Positions 36,556 to 44,979 are shown, counted from the stretch's first letter. The stretch is DNA of 58,836 bases from Burkholderia sp. Bp8963 (GCF_003854275.1 NZ_QTQP01000043.1:1-58836), one strand, 5' to 3'. The notes: generated by a model not told the origin, from the sequence alone. Translations and numbers: made by a program.

Positions 36556-38703
36556 TTACTGCTGCGGCGGCGTATCCGCTTGCGACGCTGCCGCCGCTTC
36601 GTTCAGGAGCGCCTTGGCCGACAGACGCACGCGACCCTTCTCGTCCGTCTGGATGACCTTGACCTTCACGTGCTGGCCTTCCTTCAGGTAGTCGTTGATG
36701 TCCTTCACACGCTCGTTGACGATTTCCGAGATGTGCAGCAGGCCATCCTTGCCCGGCAGCAGGTTCACGATCGCACCGAAATCGAGCAGCTTCAGCACCG
36801 TGCCTTCGTACACCTGGCCGACTTCGATCTCGGCCGTGATGTTCTCGATGCGCTTCTTCGCTTCGGCCATGCCTTCGCTGTTCGTGCTCGCGATCGTCAC
36901 GACGCCGTCATCCGAGATGTCGATCGTCGTGCCCGTTTCTTCGGTCAGCGCGCGGATCACCGAACCGCCCTTGCCGATCACGTCGCGGATCTTTTCCGGG
37001 TTGATCTTGATCGTGATCATGCGCGGCGCAAATTCCGACAGCTGCGTGTTCGCACCCGAGACCGCTTCCGTCATCTTGCCGAGGATGTGCATGCGGCCTT
37101 CCTTCGCCTGCGCGAGCGCGACCTGCATGATTTCCTTCGTGATGCCCTGGATCTTGATGTCCATCTGCAGCGCGGTCACACCTTGCTCCGTACCGGCCAC
37201 CTTGAAGTCCATGTCGCCGAGGTGATCTTCGTCGCCGAGGATGTCGGTCAGCACGGCAAACTTGTTGCCCTCGAGGATCAGGCCCATCGCGATGCCCGCG
37301 ACGTGCGCCTTCATCGGCACGCCGGCATCCATCAGCGCGAGGCAGCCGCCGCACACCGACGCCATCGACGACGAACCGTTCGACTCGGTGATTTCCGACA
37401 CGACGCGGATCGAGTAGCCGAATTCGTCGGCGCTCGGCAGGCACGCGACGAGCGCGCGCTTGGCGAGGCGGCCGTGGCCGATTTCGCGGCGCTTCGGCGA
37501 GCCGACGCGCCCCGTTTCGCCGGTCGCGAACGGGGGCATGTTGTAGTGGAGCATGAAGCGGTCGCGGTATTCGCCTTCGAGCGCGTCGATGATCTGCTCG
37601 TCACCCTTCGTGCCGAGCGTCGCGACGACCAGCGCCTGCGTTTCGCCGCGCGTGAACAGCGCCGAACCGTGGGTGCGCGGCAGCACGCCCGTGCGGATCT
37701 CGATCGGACGCACGGTGCGCGTGTCGCGGCCGTCGATGCGCGGTTCGCCGTTCAGGATCTGCGACCGGACGATCTTTGCCTCGATGTCGAACAGGACGTT
37801 GCCGACGGTGGCCTTGTCGGCCGCGACCGTACCGGCCGCCTGAGCGTCTTCCTCGAGCTTCGCCGAAGTCGCCGAGTAGACTTCCTTCAGCTTCGCCGAG
37901 CGGGCTTGCTTGTCGCGGAGCTGGTAAGCGGCGAGCAGGTCGTTCTGCGCCAGTTCGGTCACGCGCGCAATCAGCGCCTCGTTCTTCGGCGCCGGCTGCC
38001 AGTCCCACTCTGCCTTGCCGCCTTCGCGCACGAGTTCGTGGATCGCGTCGATCGCCGTCTGCATCTGCTCGTGGCCGAACACGACCGCGCCCAGCATCAC
38101 GTCTTCCGGCAGCTGGTCGGCTTCCGATTCGACCATCAGCACCGCGCGTTCCGTACCGGCGACGACGAGGTCCATGCTCGACGCCTTGATCTGCTCGCGC
38201 GTCGGGTTCAGCACGTATTCGCTATTGATATAGGCGACGCGCGCAGCGCCGACCGGGCCGTTGAACGGCAGGCCCGAAATGGCGAGCGCAGCCGATGCGC
38301 CGATCAGTGCGGGGATGTCCGCCGGGATTTCCGGGTTCACGGACAGCACGTGGATCACGACCTGCACTTCGTTGTAGAAGCCTTCCGGGAACAGCGGGCG
38401 CAGCGGACGGTCGATCAGGCGCGACGTCAGCGTCTCGTGCTCCGACGGACGGCCTTCGCGACGGAAGAAGCCGCCCGGAATCTTGCCGGCCGAGTAGGTC
38501 TTCTCGATGTAGTCGACGGTCAGCGGGAAGAAATCCTGGCCCGGCTTCGCCGACTTCGCGCCGACGACGGTCGCGAGCACGACGGTGTCTTCGACGTCGA
38601 CGATCACGGCGCCGCTTGCCTGGCGCGCGACTTCACCGGTTTCGAGGCGCACCTTGTGCTGGCCCCACTGGAATTCCTTCACGACCTTGTTGAACATGGA
38701 CAT
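36556..38703 (-). CDS. pnp: Polyribonucleotide nucleotidyltransferase (PNPase)
   Basis: A 715-residue phosphorolytic 3'-5' exoribonuclease. Two RNase PH-like domains flank a helical linker; the C-terminus has a KH domain (IGKGGSVIRALTEETG) and an S1 domain (GQVYEGTVLKLLDFGAIVNLL). It degrades mRNA and works in the degradosome. AAGGAG five bases before ATG 38703 sets the start; an open frame to 38727 is not used. It lies downstream of rpsO, as in most proteobacteria, with a hairpin-rich spacer in which PNPase autoregulation probably occurs. Confidence 0.96.
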   Translation of the reverse strand: MSMFNKVVKEFQWGQHKVRLETGEVARQASGAVIVDVEDTVVLATVVGAKSAKPGQDFFPLTVDYIEKTYSAGKIPGGFFRREGRPSEHETLTSRLIDRPLRPLFPEGFYNEVQVVIHVLSVNPEIPADIPALIGASAALAISGLPFNGPVGAARVAYINSEYVLNPTREQIKASSMDLVVAGTERAVLMVESEADQLPEDVMLGAVVFGHEQMQTAIDAIHELVREGGKAEWDWQPAPKNEALIARVTELAQNDLLAAYQLRDKQARSAKLKEVYSATSAKLEEDAQAAGTVAADKATVGNVLFDIEAKIVRSQILNGEPRIDGRDTRTVRPIEIRTGVLPRTHGSALFTRGETQALVVATLGTKGDEQIIDALEGEYRDRFMLHYNMPPFATGETGRVGSPKRREIGHGRLAKRALVACLPSADEFGYSIRVVSEITESNGSSSMASVCGGCLALMDAGVPMKAHVAGIAMGLILEGNKFAVLTDILGDEDHLGDMDFKVAGTEQGVTALQMDIKIQGITKEIMQVALAQAKEGRMHILGKMTEAVSGANTQLSEFAPRMITIKINPEKIRDVIGKGGSVIRALTEETGTTIDISDDGVVTIASTNSEGMAEAKKRIENITAEIEVGQVYEGTVLKLLDFGAIVNLLPGKDGLLHISEIVNERVKDINDYLKEGQHVKVKVIQTDEKGRVRLSAKALLNEAAAASQADTPPQQ

Positions 38704-38802
38704 GGTTGCTCCTTTCGATTCGTTCATAACATTCGCCGCGCCGGCAAACCGATGCGGCGGCGTCCCGGCCGAATCACCCGGAGCAAGGTGTGTTTTTTAT
38801 GC

Positions 38803-38841
38803 CATTCCAGCGTGGCGCTTGCGCAGCACCGCGCTGGAATG
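38803..38841 (-). promoter_or_regulatory. Long hairpin in the pnp leader
   Basis: Perfect 10-base arms (cattccagcg / cgctggaatg, 38803-38812 with 38832-38841) enclose a 19-base GC-rich loop that can fold further. It is flanked by A-rich rather than T-rich sequence on the pnp strand, so it is not a terminator. Position, 100 bases before the pnp start, matches the RNase III-processed leader hairpin through which E. coli PNPase controls its own mRNA (inference). Confidence 0.55.
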
Positions 38842-38931
38842 ACACAAATCCCGACCCCGGTATCGGCCGTTCGGGCGGCCCGGCAGCAAACGGCCGGACA
38901 GCCCGCGGTGCGTGTGACGCTACGCACCGCG

Positions 38932-38971
38932 CAAAAACAAAATGCCTGTATCAGCGCACTGACACAGGCAT
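38932..38971 (-). terminator. Intrinsic terminator of rpsO (partial read-through into pnp likely)
   Basis: On the minus strand a 13-bp stem with one G-T wobble (38942-38954 with 38959-38971) closes a 4-base loop (tgcg) and is followed by ttttgttttt. It lies 23 bases after the rpsO stop codon and upstream of pnp. Confidence 0.88.
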
Positions 38972-38994
38972 CTTGCTGACGGCAATCGCGCCGC

Positions 38995-39264
38995 TTACTT
39001 ACGCAGACCCAGCTTCTCGATCAGTGCGCGGTAACGGTCGGCATCCTTGCCCTTGAGGTAGTCGAGCAGCTTGCGGCGGCGGCTCACCATGCGCAGCAGG
39101 CCGCGGCGGCTGTGGTGATCCTTCGCGTGGGTCTTGAAGTGACCCGTCAGTTCCACGATGCGCGCGGTCAGCAGTGCGACCTGGACTTCGGGCGAACCCG
39201 TGTCATTGGTGCCACGTGCGAACTGAGCAACGACTTCCGACTTCTTGATATCTGCGACAGACAT
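38995..39264 (-). CDS. rpsO: 30S ribosomal protein S15
   Basis: An 89-residue ribosomal protein that binds the central domain of 16S rRNA early in 30S assembly. Family signatures: GSPEVQVALLTARI, LTGHFKTHAKDHHSRRGLL and RRRKLLDYLK. The start ATG 39264 follows GAAAGGAAA. It is transcribed ahead of pnp and should be feedback-controlled by its own product. Confidence 0.97.
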   Translation of the reverse strand: MSVADIKKSEVVAQFARGTNDTGSPEVQVALLTARIVELTGHFKTHAKDHHSRRGLLRMVSRRRKLLDYLKGKDADRYRALIEKLGLRK

Positions 39265-39333
39265 TTGATTTCCTTTCTGACTGAACAGGCGGACACGGAA
39301 GAATGGCCGTGCCGTGATTTACAACCGGCGGGC

Positions 39334-39362
39334 ATTGTAACACAAGTCTTCACCGCGCCGAA
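39334..39362 (-). promoter_or_regulatory. Putative rpsO promoter
   Basis: On the minus strand a good -10 (TACAAT, 39334-39339) lies 17 bases from a weak -35 (TTCGGC, 39357-39362), about 70 bases upstream of the rpsO ATG. Confidence 0.4.
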
Positions 39363-39370
39363 CCGGTTTG

Positions 39371-40630
39371 TCATGGCCGCGTCATCGAGCACGTGGACGG
39401 CATCTCCGTGCGCTGCGCCGGCACCGCCAGCACCGTGCGAAAGCCGTAGCCCGAGCCCTCGTTGTCGAAGCGCACGCCCGGCGTGCCGACCCTGTCCATG
39501 TCCATCACATAAAGGGGCTGAATCAGTTGGTGATCCTGCGCGCGCATCGTCGACGCATGAAAGCCGTTGTCGAACGACAGCCCCTCGAGCGCACGCGCGA
39601 CGGCTACCGGATCGGCGGAGCCCGCGCGGTTCATCGCGGCCGCCAGCATCTCGATCATCAGGCTCATCCGCAGCACCGGGTAGTCGTCCTGCACGGCCGG
39701 GAAACGGGTCCGGAACGCACGATAGAACGCATCCGACTTCGTGCCACCCGCGTTCGGATGCCAGTCCGCGACGGCGACCACGCGCCCGACGCCTGCGTCG
39801 CCAAGCGCCGCCGGCGCACCGAGGCTGTTGCCATAGAACGTGTAGAACTTCGCGTTCAGCCCCTGCTCGCGCGCGGCCTTCACGAGCAGCGTCAGGTCGT
39901 TGCCCCAGTTGCCGGTGACGACCGCGTCCGCGCCGCTTGCGCGGATCTTCGCGACGTACGGCGCGAAATCCTTGATCCGCCCGATCGGATGGAACTCGTC
40001 GCCGACCACCGCGACGTCTGGCCGCCGTGCGGCGAGCGCCTGCCGCGCGAGCGTGCTGACGTCGTGGCCGAAGCTGTAGTCCTGGTTCAGCAGGTAGACC
40101 TTGCGCAGCGCGCGGTCGCGCGCGATCACGTCGGCGAGCGCCGCCATCCGCATCCCCGCGTGCGCGTCGAAGCGGAAATGCCAGAAGCTGCAGCGTGCGC
40201 CGGTCAGCGCCGGGTCATCGGCCGAGTAGTTGACGAACAGCATCCGGGCGTCCGGATTGCGCGCGTTCTGCTTGTCCAGCGCAGCCACGAGCGCGGCCGC
40301 GACCGCCGAGCTGTTGCCCTGCGCGACGAAGCCGATGTGCCGGTCCTCCGCCGCACGCAGTTGCACGAGCGCCTCTTCCGGGCTGCCCTTGCTGTCGAGC
40401 ACGACGAGTTCGAGCGGATGCGCGCCGTCGCGCAGCTTCACGCCGCCGGCCGCATTGACCTGCTCGACGCCGAACCGCAGGTTGCGCTCGACCGCGGCAC
40501 CCGCGTTCGCGAACGGGCCGGACATGCCCTCGATCAGCGCGACCCGCACGGGCTCGCCAGCCGCGAACGCGGACGTCGCGACCAGCCATCCTGCGCTCCA
40601 TGCGAGCGCGCAACGCTTCCAGACCTGCAT
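39371..40630 (-). CDS. Branched-chain amino-acid-type ABC transporter substrate-binding protein
   Basis: A 419-residue periplasmic type-I binding protein. The signal peptide is MQVWKRCALAWSAGWLVATS followed by AFA-AGEP; the mature part begins VRVALIEGMSGPFANAGAAV, the usual LivJ-like opening. No permease or ATPase genes are nearby, so it must borrow membrane components or be a sensor. The start ATG 40630 has AGGAAA three bases upstream, directly next to a nine-C run. The open frame continuing to 41539 is an artefact crossing the next gene. Confidence 0.85.
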   Translation of the reverse strand: MQVWKRCALAWSAGWLVATSAFAAGEPVRVALIEGMSGPFANAGAAVERNLRFGVEQVNAAGGVKLRDGAHPLELVVLDSKGSPEEALVQLRAAEDRHIGFVAQGNSSAVAAALVAALDKQNARNPDARMLFVNYSADDPALTGARCSFWHFRFDAHAGMRMAALADVIARDRALRKVYLLNQDYSFGHDVSTLARQALAARRPDVAVVGDEFHPIGRIKDFAPYVAKIRASGADAVVTGNWGNDLTLLVKAAREQGLNAKFYTFYGNSLGAPAALGDAGVGRVVAVADWHPNAGGTKSDAFYRAFRTRFPAVQDDYPVLRMSLMIEMLAAAMNRAGSADPVAVARALEGLSFDNGFHASTMRAQDHQLIQPLYVMDMDRVGTPGVRFDNEGSGYGFRTVLAVPAQRTEMPSTCSMTRP

Positions 40631-40640
40631 CGGTTTCCTG

Positions 40641-40649
40641 CCCCCCCCC
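40641..40649. repeat. Nine-base homopolymeric C tract
   Basis: A run of nine C (nine G on the coding strand of the binding-protein gene) lies just upstream of its AGGAAA ribosome-binding site. Such tracts can change length by slippage; here that would alter 5' UTR spacing, not reading frame. Confidence 0.7.
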
Positions 40650-40804
40650 GAATCCGAACGAGAAGCGCGGATCATAGGCCCGCCGGGCCGGCGACGGCAA
40701 GCGCGGACGCCGGCCGGTGATCCCGCACCGATTTTCCCCGACGGTGTGCCGGTGTGCGCGGTCCGTGATACAACAGCCCTATTCCCGTGTTTCTGGAGAA
40801 CCCC

Positions 40805-41317
40805 ATGCGTATTCGCATTCCCGCGCGTCTGCCGGTGCTGCTCGCCTGCACTGTGGCGCTCTTCGCCGGTTGCGCGCAGCCGTGGCAGCAATATCAGGCT
40901 GGCCAGGACCAGTCGGCGATCGTCGCGCGCATGGGCCCGCCGCGCGAGATCTACGACCTGCCCGGCGGCGGCAAACGCCTGATGTGGCCGACCCAGCCGA
41001 TGGGCGAGGTCACCGTCGCGGCCGACGTCGACGGCGCCGGCAAGATCGTCAGCGTGCGCCAGGTGCTGCAGCCGAACGAGTTCTACCGGGCGGAAATCGG
41101 CAAGTGGACCAAGACCGACGTGCTCGTCAATTTCGGCCGCCCGGTCGAGACGTCGTACTTCCCGCTGATGAAGCGCGAGGCGTGGACCTACCGTTATCTG
41201 GAGGACAACGTCTGGTACATGATGTACAGCTTCTATTTCGACAGCCAGGGCATCCTGCGGCTCACGCAGAAAACGCCCGACCCGCTGCACGACCCCGACC
41301 GCCGCAATCTCTTCTGA
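40805..41317 (+). CDS. BamE/SmpA-like outer-membrane lipoprotein
   Basis: A 170-residue lipoprotein: a hydrophobic signal peptide ends in the lipobox LFAGC with C23 as the lipidated residue. The mature part has two BamE/OmlA-type repeats (about 37-75, ARMGPPREIYDLPGGGKRLM, and 105-160, NFGRPVETSYFPL). It is not followed by other bam genes, so it is probably a paralogue and not BamE itself. GGAG six bases before ATG 40805 sets the start. It is transcribed divergently from the binding-protein gene. Confidence 0.82.
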   Translation: MRIRIPARLPVLLACTVALFAGCAQPWQQYQAGQDQSAIVARMGPPREIYDLPGGGKRLMWPTQPMGEVTVAADVDGAGKIVSVRQVLQPNEFYRAEIGKWTKTDVLVNFGRPVETSYFPLMKREAWTYRYLEDNVWYMMYSFYFDSQGILRLTQKTPDPLHDPDRRNLF

Positions 41318-41374
41318 TCGCGCGGCGGTGATCGTCGACGTGACACGCGCCGGCCGCCGAGTGAGCGCCCAATG

Positions 41375-41411
41375 AAAACGCCCCGGCGGCACACGGCCGC
41401 ACGGGGCGTTT
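41375..41411. terminator. Bidirectional terminator between the lipoprotein gene and leuA
   Basis: A long stem: aaacgccccg with cggggcgttt (41376-41385 and 41402-41411), continued inside by gcggc with gccgc. The minus strand ends in tttt (41375-41378), serving leuA; the plus strand ends in ttt. Confidence 0.8.
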
Positions 41412-41429
41412 CGATCACGCGCGACGCGC

Positions 41430-42974
41430 TTACGAGCGCTGCGGATTGACCTTGTCGTCCTTCGCTTGCAGCTTGTTGAGCGCCGAGATGTAGGCCTTCG
41501 CGGACGCCGCGACGATATCCGGATCGGTGCCGACGCCATTGACGATCCGCCCGCTCTTCGACAGGCGCACGGTCACTTCGCCCTGCGCCTGCGTGCCGGT
41601 CGTGATCGCGTTGACCGAGTACAGCAGCAGCTCGGAGCCGCTGCCGACCTCGCCCTCGATCGCATTGAACGTCGCGTCGACCGGGCCGTTGCCGCGCGCT
41701 TCGCCGGTCACTTCCTTCCCCTCGACCGCAAACACGATCTTCGCGTGCGGCTGCTCGCCCGTCTCCGAATGCTGCGCGAGCGACACGAACTTGAAGTGCT
41801 CCTGCTCGGCGGCTTGCGCGGCCTCCTCGGACACGATCGCGATGATGTCCTCGTCGAAGATCTCCGCCTTGCGGTCGGCCAGATCCTTGAAGCGCATGAA
41901 CGCGGCGTTCAGGTCGGCTTCGCTGTCGAGCGCGATGCCGAGCTCCTGCAGACGCTGCTTGAACGCGTTGCGGCCCGACAGCTTGCCGAGCACGATCTTG
42001 TTCGCGGTCCAGCCCACATCTTCCGCGCGCATGATCTCGTAGGTGTCGCGCGCCTTCAGCACGCCGTCCTGGTGGATGCCCGACGCATGCGCGAACGCGT
42101 TCGCGCCGACCACCGCCTTGTTCGGCTGTACGACGAAGCCGGTGATCTGCGACACGAGCTTCGACGTCGGCACGATCTGCGTCGTGTCGATGCCGACGTC
42201 GAGACCGAAATAGTCCTTGCGGGTCTTCACCGCCATCACGATTTCCTCGAGCGACGTATTGCCCGCGCGCTCGCCGAGACCGTTGATCGTGCATTCGACC
42301 TGGCGCGCACCGCCGATCTTCACGCCGGCGAGCGAGTTCGCGACCGCCATGCCGAGGTCGTTATGGCAGTGCACCGAGAAGATCGCCTTGTCCGAGTTCG
42401 GAATGCGCTCGCGCAGCGTCTTCACGAGATTGCCGTACAGCTCCGGCACGCCGTAGCCGACCGTGTCGGCGATGTTGATCGTCGTCGCCCCTTCGGCGAT
42501 CACGGCTTCCAGCACGCGGCACAGGAAATCCATGTCCGAGCGGCTGCCGTCTTCCGGCGAGAACTCGACGTTGTCGGTGAACTTGCGCGCGAAGCGCACC
42601 GCGAGGCGCGCCTGCTCGAACACCTGGTCCGGCGTCATGCGCAGCTTCTTTTCCATGTGCAGCGGCGACGTCGCGATGAACGTGTGGATCCGGAAGCTGC
42701 TGGCCGGCTTCAGCGCGTCGGCCGCACGCTGGATGTCCTTGTCGTTCGCCCGCGCCAGCGAGCAGATCGTGCTGTCCTTCACGAGGCCCGCGATCGTATG
42801 GATCGCGTCGAAGTCGCCGTTCGAGCTGGCGGCGAAGCCGGCCTCGATCACGTCGACCTTCATCCGTTCAAGGTGCTTCGCGATCCGGATCTTCTCTTCC
42901 TTCGTCATCGACGCGCCGGGCGACTGCTCGCCGTCACGCAACGTCGTATCGAAAATGATCAGCTTGTCTGTCAT
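41430..42974 (-). CDS. leuA: 2-isopropylmalate synthase
   Basis: A 514-residue enzyme that condenses 2-ketoisovalerate and acetyl-CoA in the first step of leucine synthesis. The HMGL-like TIM barrel has FDTTLRDGEQSPGASM and the metal-binding HCHNDLG; NGLGERAGNTSLEE is also present. The C-terminal LeuA dimer domain (about 390-500) is the site of leucine feedback. ATG 42974 is six bases after GGAG; a TTG four codons upstream is less likely. It is transcribed alone behind a leucine-rich leader frame (43077-43157). Confidence 0.96.
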   Translation of the reverse strand: MTDKLIIFDTTLRDGEQSPGASMTKEEKIRIAKHLERMKVDVIEAGFAASSNGDFDAIHTIAGLVKDSTICSLARANDKDIQRAADALKPASSFRIHTFIATSPLHMEKKLRMTPDQVFEQARLAVRFARKFTDNVEFSPEDGSRSDMDFLCRVLEAVIAEGATTINIADTVGYGVPELYGNLVKTLRERIPNSDKAIFSVHCHNDLGMAVANSLAGVKIGGARQVECTINGLGERAGNTSLEEIVMAVKTRKDYFGLDVGIDTTQIVPTSKLVSQITGFVVQPNKAVVGANAFAHASGIHQDGVLKARDTYEIMRAEDVGWTANKIVLGKLSGRNAFKQRLQELGIALDSEADLNAAFMRFKDLADRKAEIFDEDIIAIVSEEAAQAAEQEHFKFVSLAQHSETGEQPHAKIVFAVEGKEVTGEARGNGPVDATFNAIEGEVGSGSELLLYSVNAITTGTQAQGEVTVRLSKSGRIVNGVGTDPDIVAASAKAYISALNKLQAKDDKVNPQRS

Positions 42975-43076
42975 GGGGGGCTCCAAGGCTCTTTGTTCGG
43001 GGGTACAACGAGATGGATTCGCGCCACCGTTGGCGACGCTGAACAGCAGACGAGCCTGGACGGGGGGCGAAAACGG

Positions 43077-43157
43077 TCAGCGCGGCAGGCGCGCTAGCGC
43101 TAGCGCGCGTAGCGGCGCACCGGCTAGAAGAAGGGAGAGGCGGGAAAATGCGGTCAT
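43077..43157 (-). CDS. Leucine-rich leader peptide upstream of leuA (attenuator candidate)
   Basis: A 26-codon reading frame, 102 bases upstream of leuA and on the same strand. It encodes MTAFSRLSLLLAGAPLRALA plus LARLPR and ends in TGA. Eight of 26 codons are Leu, including three in a row, and four of the eight are CTA, a codon that high-GC Burkholderia genes scarcely use. E. coli leuL also relies on consecutive CTA codons, where ribosome stalling on scarce Leu-tRNA controls downstream expression. There is no Shine-Dalgarno sequence, but a promoter -10 hexamer lies only seven bases before the ATG, so the transcript may be leaderless. Too short for normal gene finders. Confidence 0.7.
   Translation of the reverse strand: MTAFSRLSLLLAGAPLRALALARLPR
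43089..43108 (-). repeat. Perfect 20-bp palindrome inside the leuA leader frame
   Basis: The sequence gcgcgctagcgctagcgcgc is its own reverse complement. In RNA it can form a hairpin covering the last CTA codons of the leader peptide, where a stalled ribosome would disrupt it; this would be a natural switch element. It could also be a dimeric protein-binding site. Confidence 0.6.
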
Positions 43158-43164
43158 GCCGACG

Positions 43165-43193
43165 ACTATAGCGACATTCCGCGGGGCGCGCAA
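43165..43193 (-). promoter_or_regulatory. leuA promoter
   Basis: On the minus strand TTGCGC (43188-43193) and TATAGT (43165-43170) are spaced by exactly 17 bases. The predicted transcription start falls at or next to the ATG of the leucine-rich leader frame. Confidence 0.65.
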
Positions 43194-43242
43194 TCGGACT
43201 GCACCCGGACCGCACCCGAAGCGCGCCGAAAAAGGGGCACTC

Positions 43243-43269
43243 AAAAAAACGGCGGCCCGCAGACCGCCG
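43243..43269 (-). terminator. Intrinsic terminator of psd-pssA
   Basis: On the minus strand the stem cggcgg / ccgccg (43264-43269 with 43250-43255, 8-base loop) is followed by seven T. It lies 50 bases after the pssA stop and isolates leuA from the phospholipid genes. Confidence 0.87.
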
Positions 43270-43319
43270 CTTCGGCGCATATAGATGCGTATAAGTACGT
43301 ATGGGCGCGTGCTTGCGCG

Positions 43320-44192
43320 TCAGTGCTCGCGCTGCGACGAGCGCGCCGGATTCGGGCGCCCGCGCACCGCCATGTACGCCCAGAACACGTAGCCGGACAG
43401 GCCGTACAGCACGAACAGGCAGAACAGCATCAGCGGCGGATCAGACGACACGAGCACGAACGCGACGACGACGAGCAGGGTCGCCGCGAACGGCACGCGG
43501 TGCCGCACGTCGAGCGCCTTGCCGCTGTAGAACGGCGCGTTCGACACCATCGTCACACCCGCATAGATCGTCAGCACGAACGCGACCCACGGCAGCCAGC
43601 CGAGCTTCATCGGCACGCGGTTGTCGGTCGCGAGCCACACGAAACCGGCGATCAGCGCCGCGGCGGCCGGGCTCGGCAGCCCCTGGAAGAAGCGCTTGTC
43701 GACGACACCGATGTTCGTGTTGAAGCGCGCGAGACGCAGCGCGGCGCCCGAGCAGTAGACGAACGCGGCGAGCCAGCCCCAGCGGCCGAGATCCTTCAGC
43801 ACCCATTCGTACATCACGAGCGCCGGCGCGACGCCGAACGACACCATGTCGGACAGGCTGTCGAACTGCTCGCCGAATGCGCTCTGCGTATGCGTCATGC
43901 GCGCGACACGCCCGTCCATCCCGTCGAGCACCATCGCCGCGAAGATCGCGATCGCGGCGATCTCGAAGCGGACGTTCATTGCCTGCACCACCGCGAAGAA
44001 CCCGCAGAACAGCGCGGCCGTGGTGAACGAATTCGGCAGCAGGTAGATGCCGCGCGTCTTCAGGAACTGCTGGCGCTTGGCGCGGCGGCTTTCGATCGGC
44101 GCCGGATCGGGCGTGATCGACTTGTTGCGGCGGAACGGGCGCGGCACCTGCGTATTGCCGTTGCGCGGCCGGCGCGGTTTGAATGCGGCCAT
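43320..44192 (-). CDS. pssA: CDP-diacylglycerol--serine O-phosphatidyltransferase
   Basis: A 290-residue integral membrane enzyme that makes phosphatidylserine from CDP-diacylglycerol and serine. The CDP-alcohol phosphotransferase motif is complete: DGMDGRVARM followed by GEQFDSLSD. About eight hydrophobic segments follow a 45-residue Arg/Lys/Pro-rich cytosolic N-terminus, longer than in many homologues. It lies 15 bases after psd, so the two steps of phosphatidylethanolamine synthesis are made from one message. Confidence 0.94.
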   Translation of the reverse strand: MAAFKPRRPRNGNTQVPRPFRRNKSITPDPAPIESRRAKRQQFLKTRGIYLLPNSFTTAALFCGFFAVVQAMNVRFEIAAIAIFAAMVLDGMDGRVARMTHTQSAFGEQFDSLSDMVSFGVAPALVMYEWVLKDLGRWGWLAAFVYCSGAALRLARFNTNIGVVDKRFFQGLPSPAAAALIAGFVWLATDNRVPMKLGWLPWVAFVLTIYAGVTMVSNAPFYSGKALDVRHRVPFAATLLVVVAFVLVSSDPPLMLFCLFVLYGLSGYVFWAYMAVRGRPNPARSSQREH

Positions 44193-44207
44193 CGTGTGCT
44201 CCGCCGC

Positions 44208-44852
44208 TTATTGTTCCAGTTCGGCGAGGATCGTCGACGACGCGTAGACTTTCTCGCCGATCGACACCTTCGCGCGGCTGCCGATCGGCAGGTACACGTC
44301 GACGCGCGAACCGAAGCGGATGAAACCGTAGCGCTGGCCGCGCGACAGCGGCTCGCCGGCGCGCACGTAGCACAGGATGCGGCGTGCGACGAGGCCCGCG
44401 ATCTGCACCGCGGTGACAGTCTTGCCGCTCGCCGTCTGGATCACGACCGCGTTGCGCTCGTTCTCGGTCGATGCCTTGTCGATCGCCGCGTTCAGGAACG
44501 CGCCCGGGAAATACTCGACCTTGGTCACCGCACCGTCGACCGGCGAACGCTGCGAGTGGACATTGAAGACATTCATGAACACGCTGATCTTCAGCGCTTC
44601 GCGGTTCGCGTACGGGTCCTGCGTCGTTTCGACCGCGACGATGCGACCGTCGGCCGGGCACAGCACGGCGTTCGGCTGCGCGGGAATCGGGCGCTGCGGA
44701 TCACGGAAGAACTGGACGACGAAGACGACCAGCAGCCAGAACGGCCACGCGAAGCCGAAGCCCCCGACGGCATGGATCAACAGCGCGACGGCGGCCGCGA
44801 TCGCGATGAACGGCCAGCCTTCGCGCGCGATGATCGGATGAGGATAGTTCAT
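44208..44852 (-). CDS. psd: Phosphatidylserine decarboxylase proenzyme
   Basis: A 214-residue short-form decarboxylase that converts phosphatidylserine to phosphatidylethanolamine. The self-cleavage site that yields the pyruvoyl group is G181-S182 (IRFGSRVDVYLP). One or two N-terminal hydrophobic helices (about 14-48) anchor it. Catalytic-domain signatures include VFMNVFNVHSQRSPVDG. It is the first gene of psd-pssA. Confidence 0.94.
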   Translation of the reverse strand: MNYPHPIIAREGWPFIAIAAAVALLIHAVGGFGFAWPFWLLVVFVVQFFRDPQRPIPAQPNAVLCPADGRIVAVETTQDPYANREALKISVFMNVFNVHSQRSPVDGAVTKVEYFPGAFLNAAIDKASTENERNAVVIQTASGKTVTAVQIAGLVARRILCYVRAGEPLSRGQRYGFIRFGSRVDVYLPIGSRAKVSIGEKVYASSTILAELEQ

Positions 44853-44895
44853 GGATTCGTTCTGTGTTCGGTGAATTGCAAAGCCCGTAGGATAG

Positions 44896-44936
44896 CAAAA
44901 GCCGCCCGGGGCACTGCTGCCTTCGGGCGGCTTTTT
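44896..44936. terminator. Bidirectional terminator between ilvC and psd
   Basis: An 11-bp stem (aaagccgcccg / cgggcggcttt, 44898-44908 with 44924-44934) with T-runs on both strands. On the minus strand it ends the ilvI-ilvH-ilvC transcript, 45 bases after the ilvC stop codon. Confidence 0.88.
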
Positions 44937-44979
44937 GATGCCGACCCTCCACTCGAAGGGCCGGAAGCGCAGATCCTGC

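Noticed and set aside
35401..38979. A 1192-codon plus-strand open frame across tpiA-side reductase and pnp
   Set aside because: Antisense shadow; crosses two well-identified minus-strand genes and a terminator.
39371..41539. A 722-codon frame for the ABC binding protein
   Set aside because: The signal peptide and ribosome-binding site place the start at 40630; the upstream part is antisense to the BamE-like lipoprotein gene.
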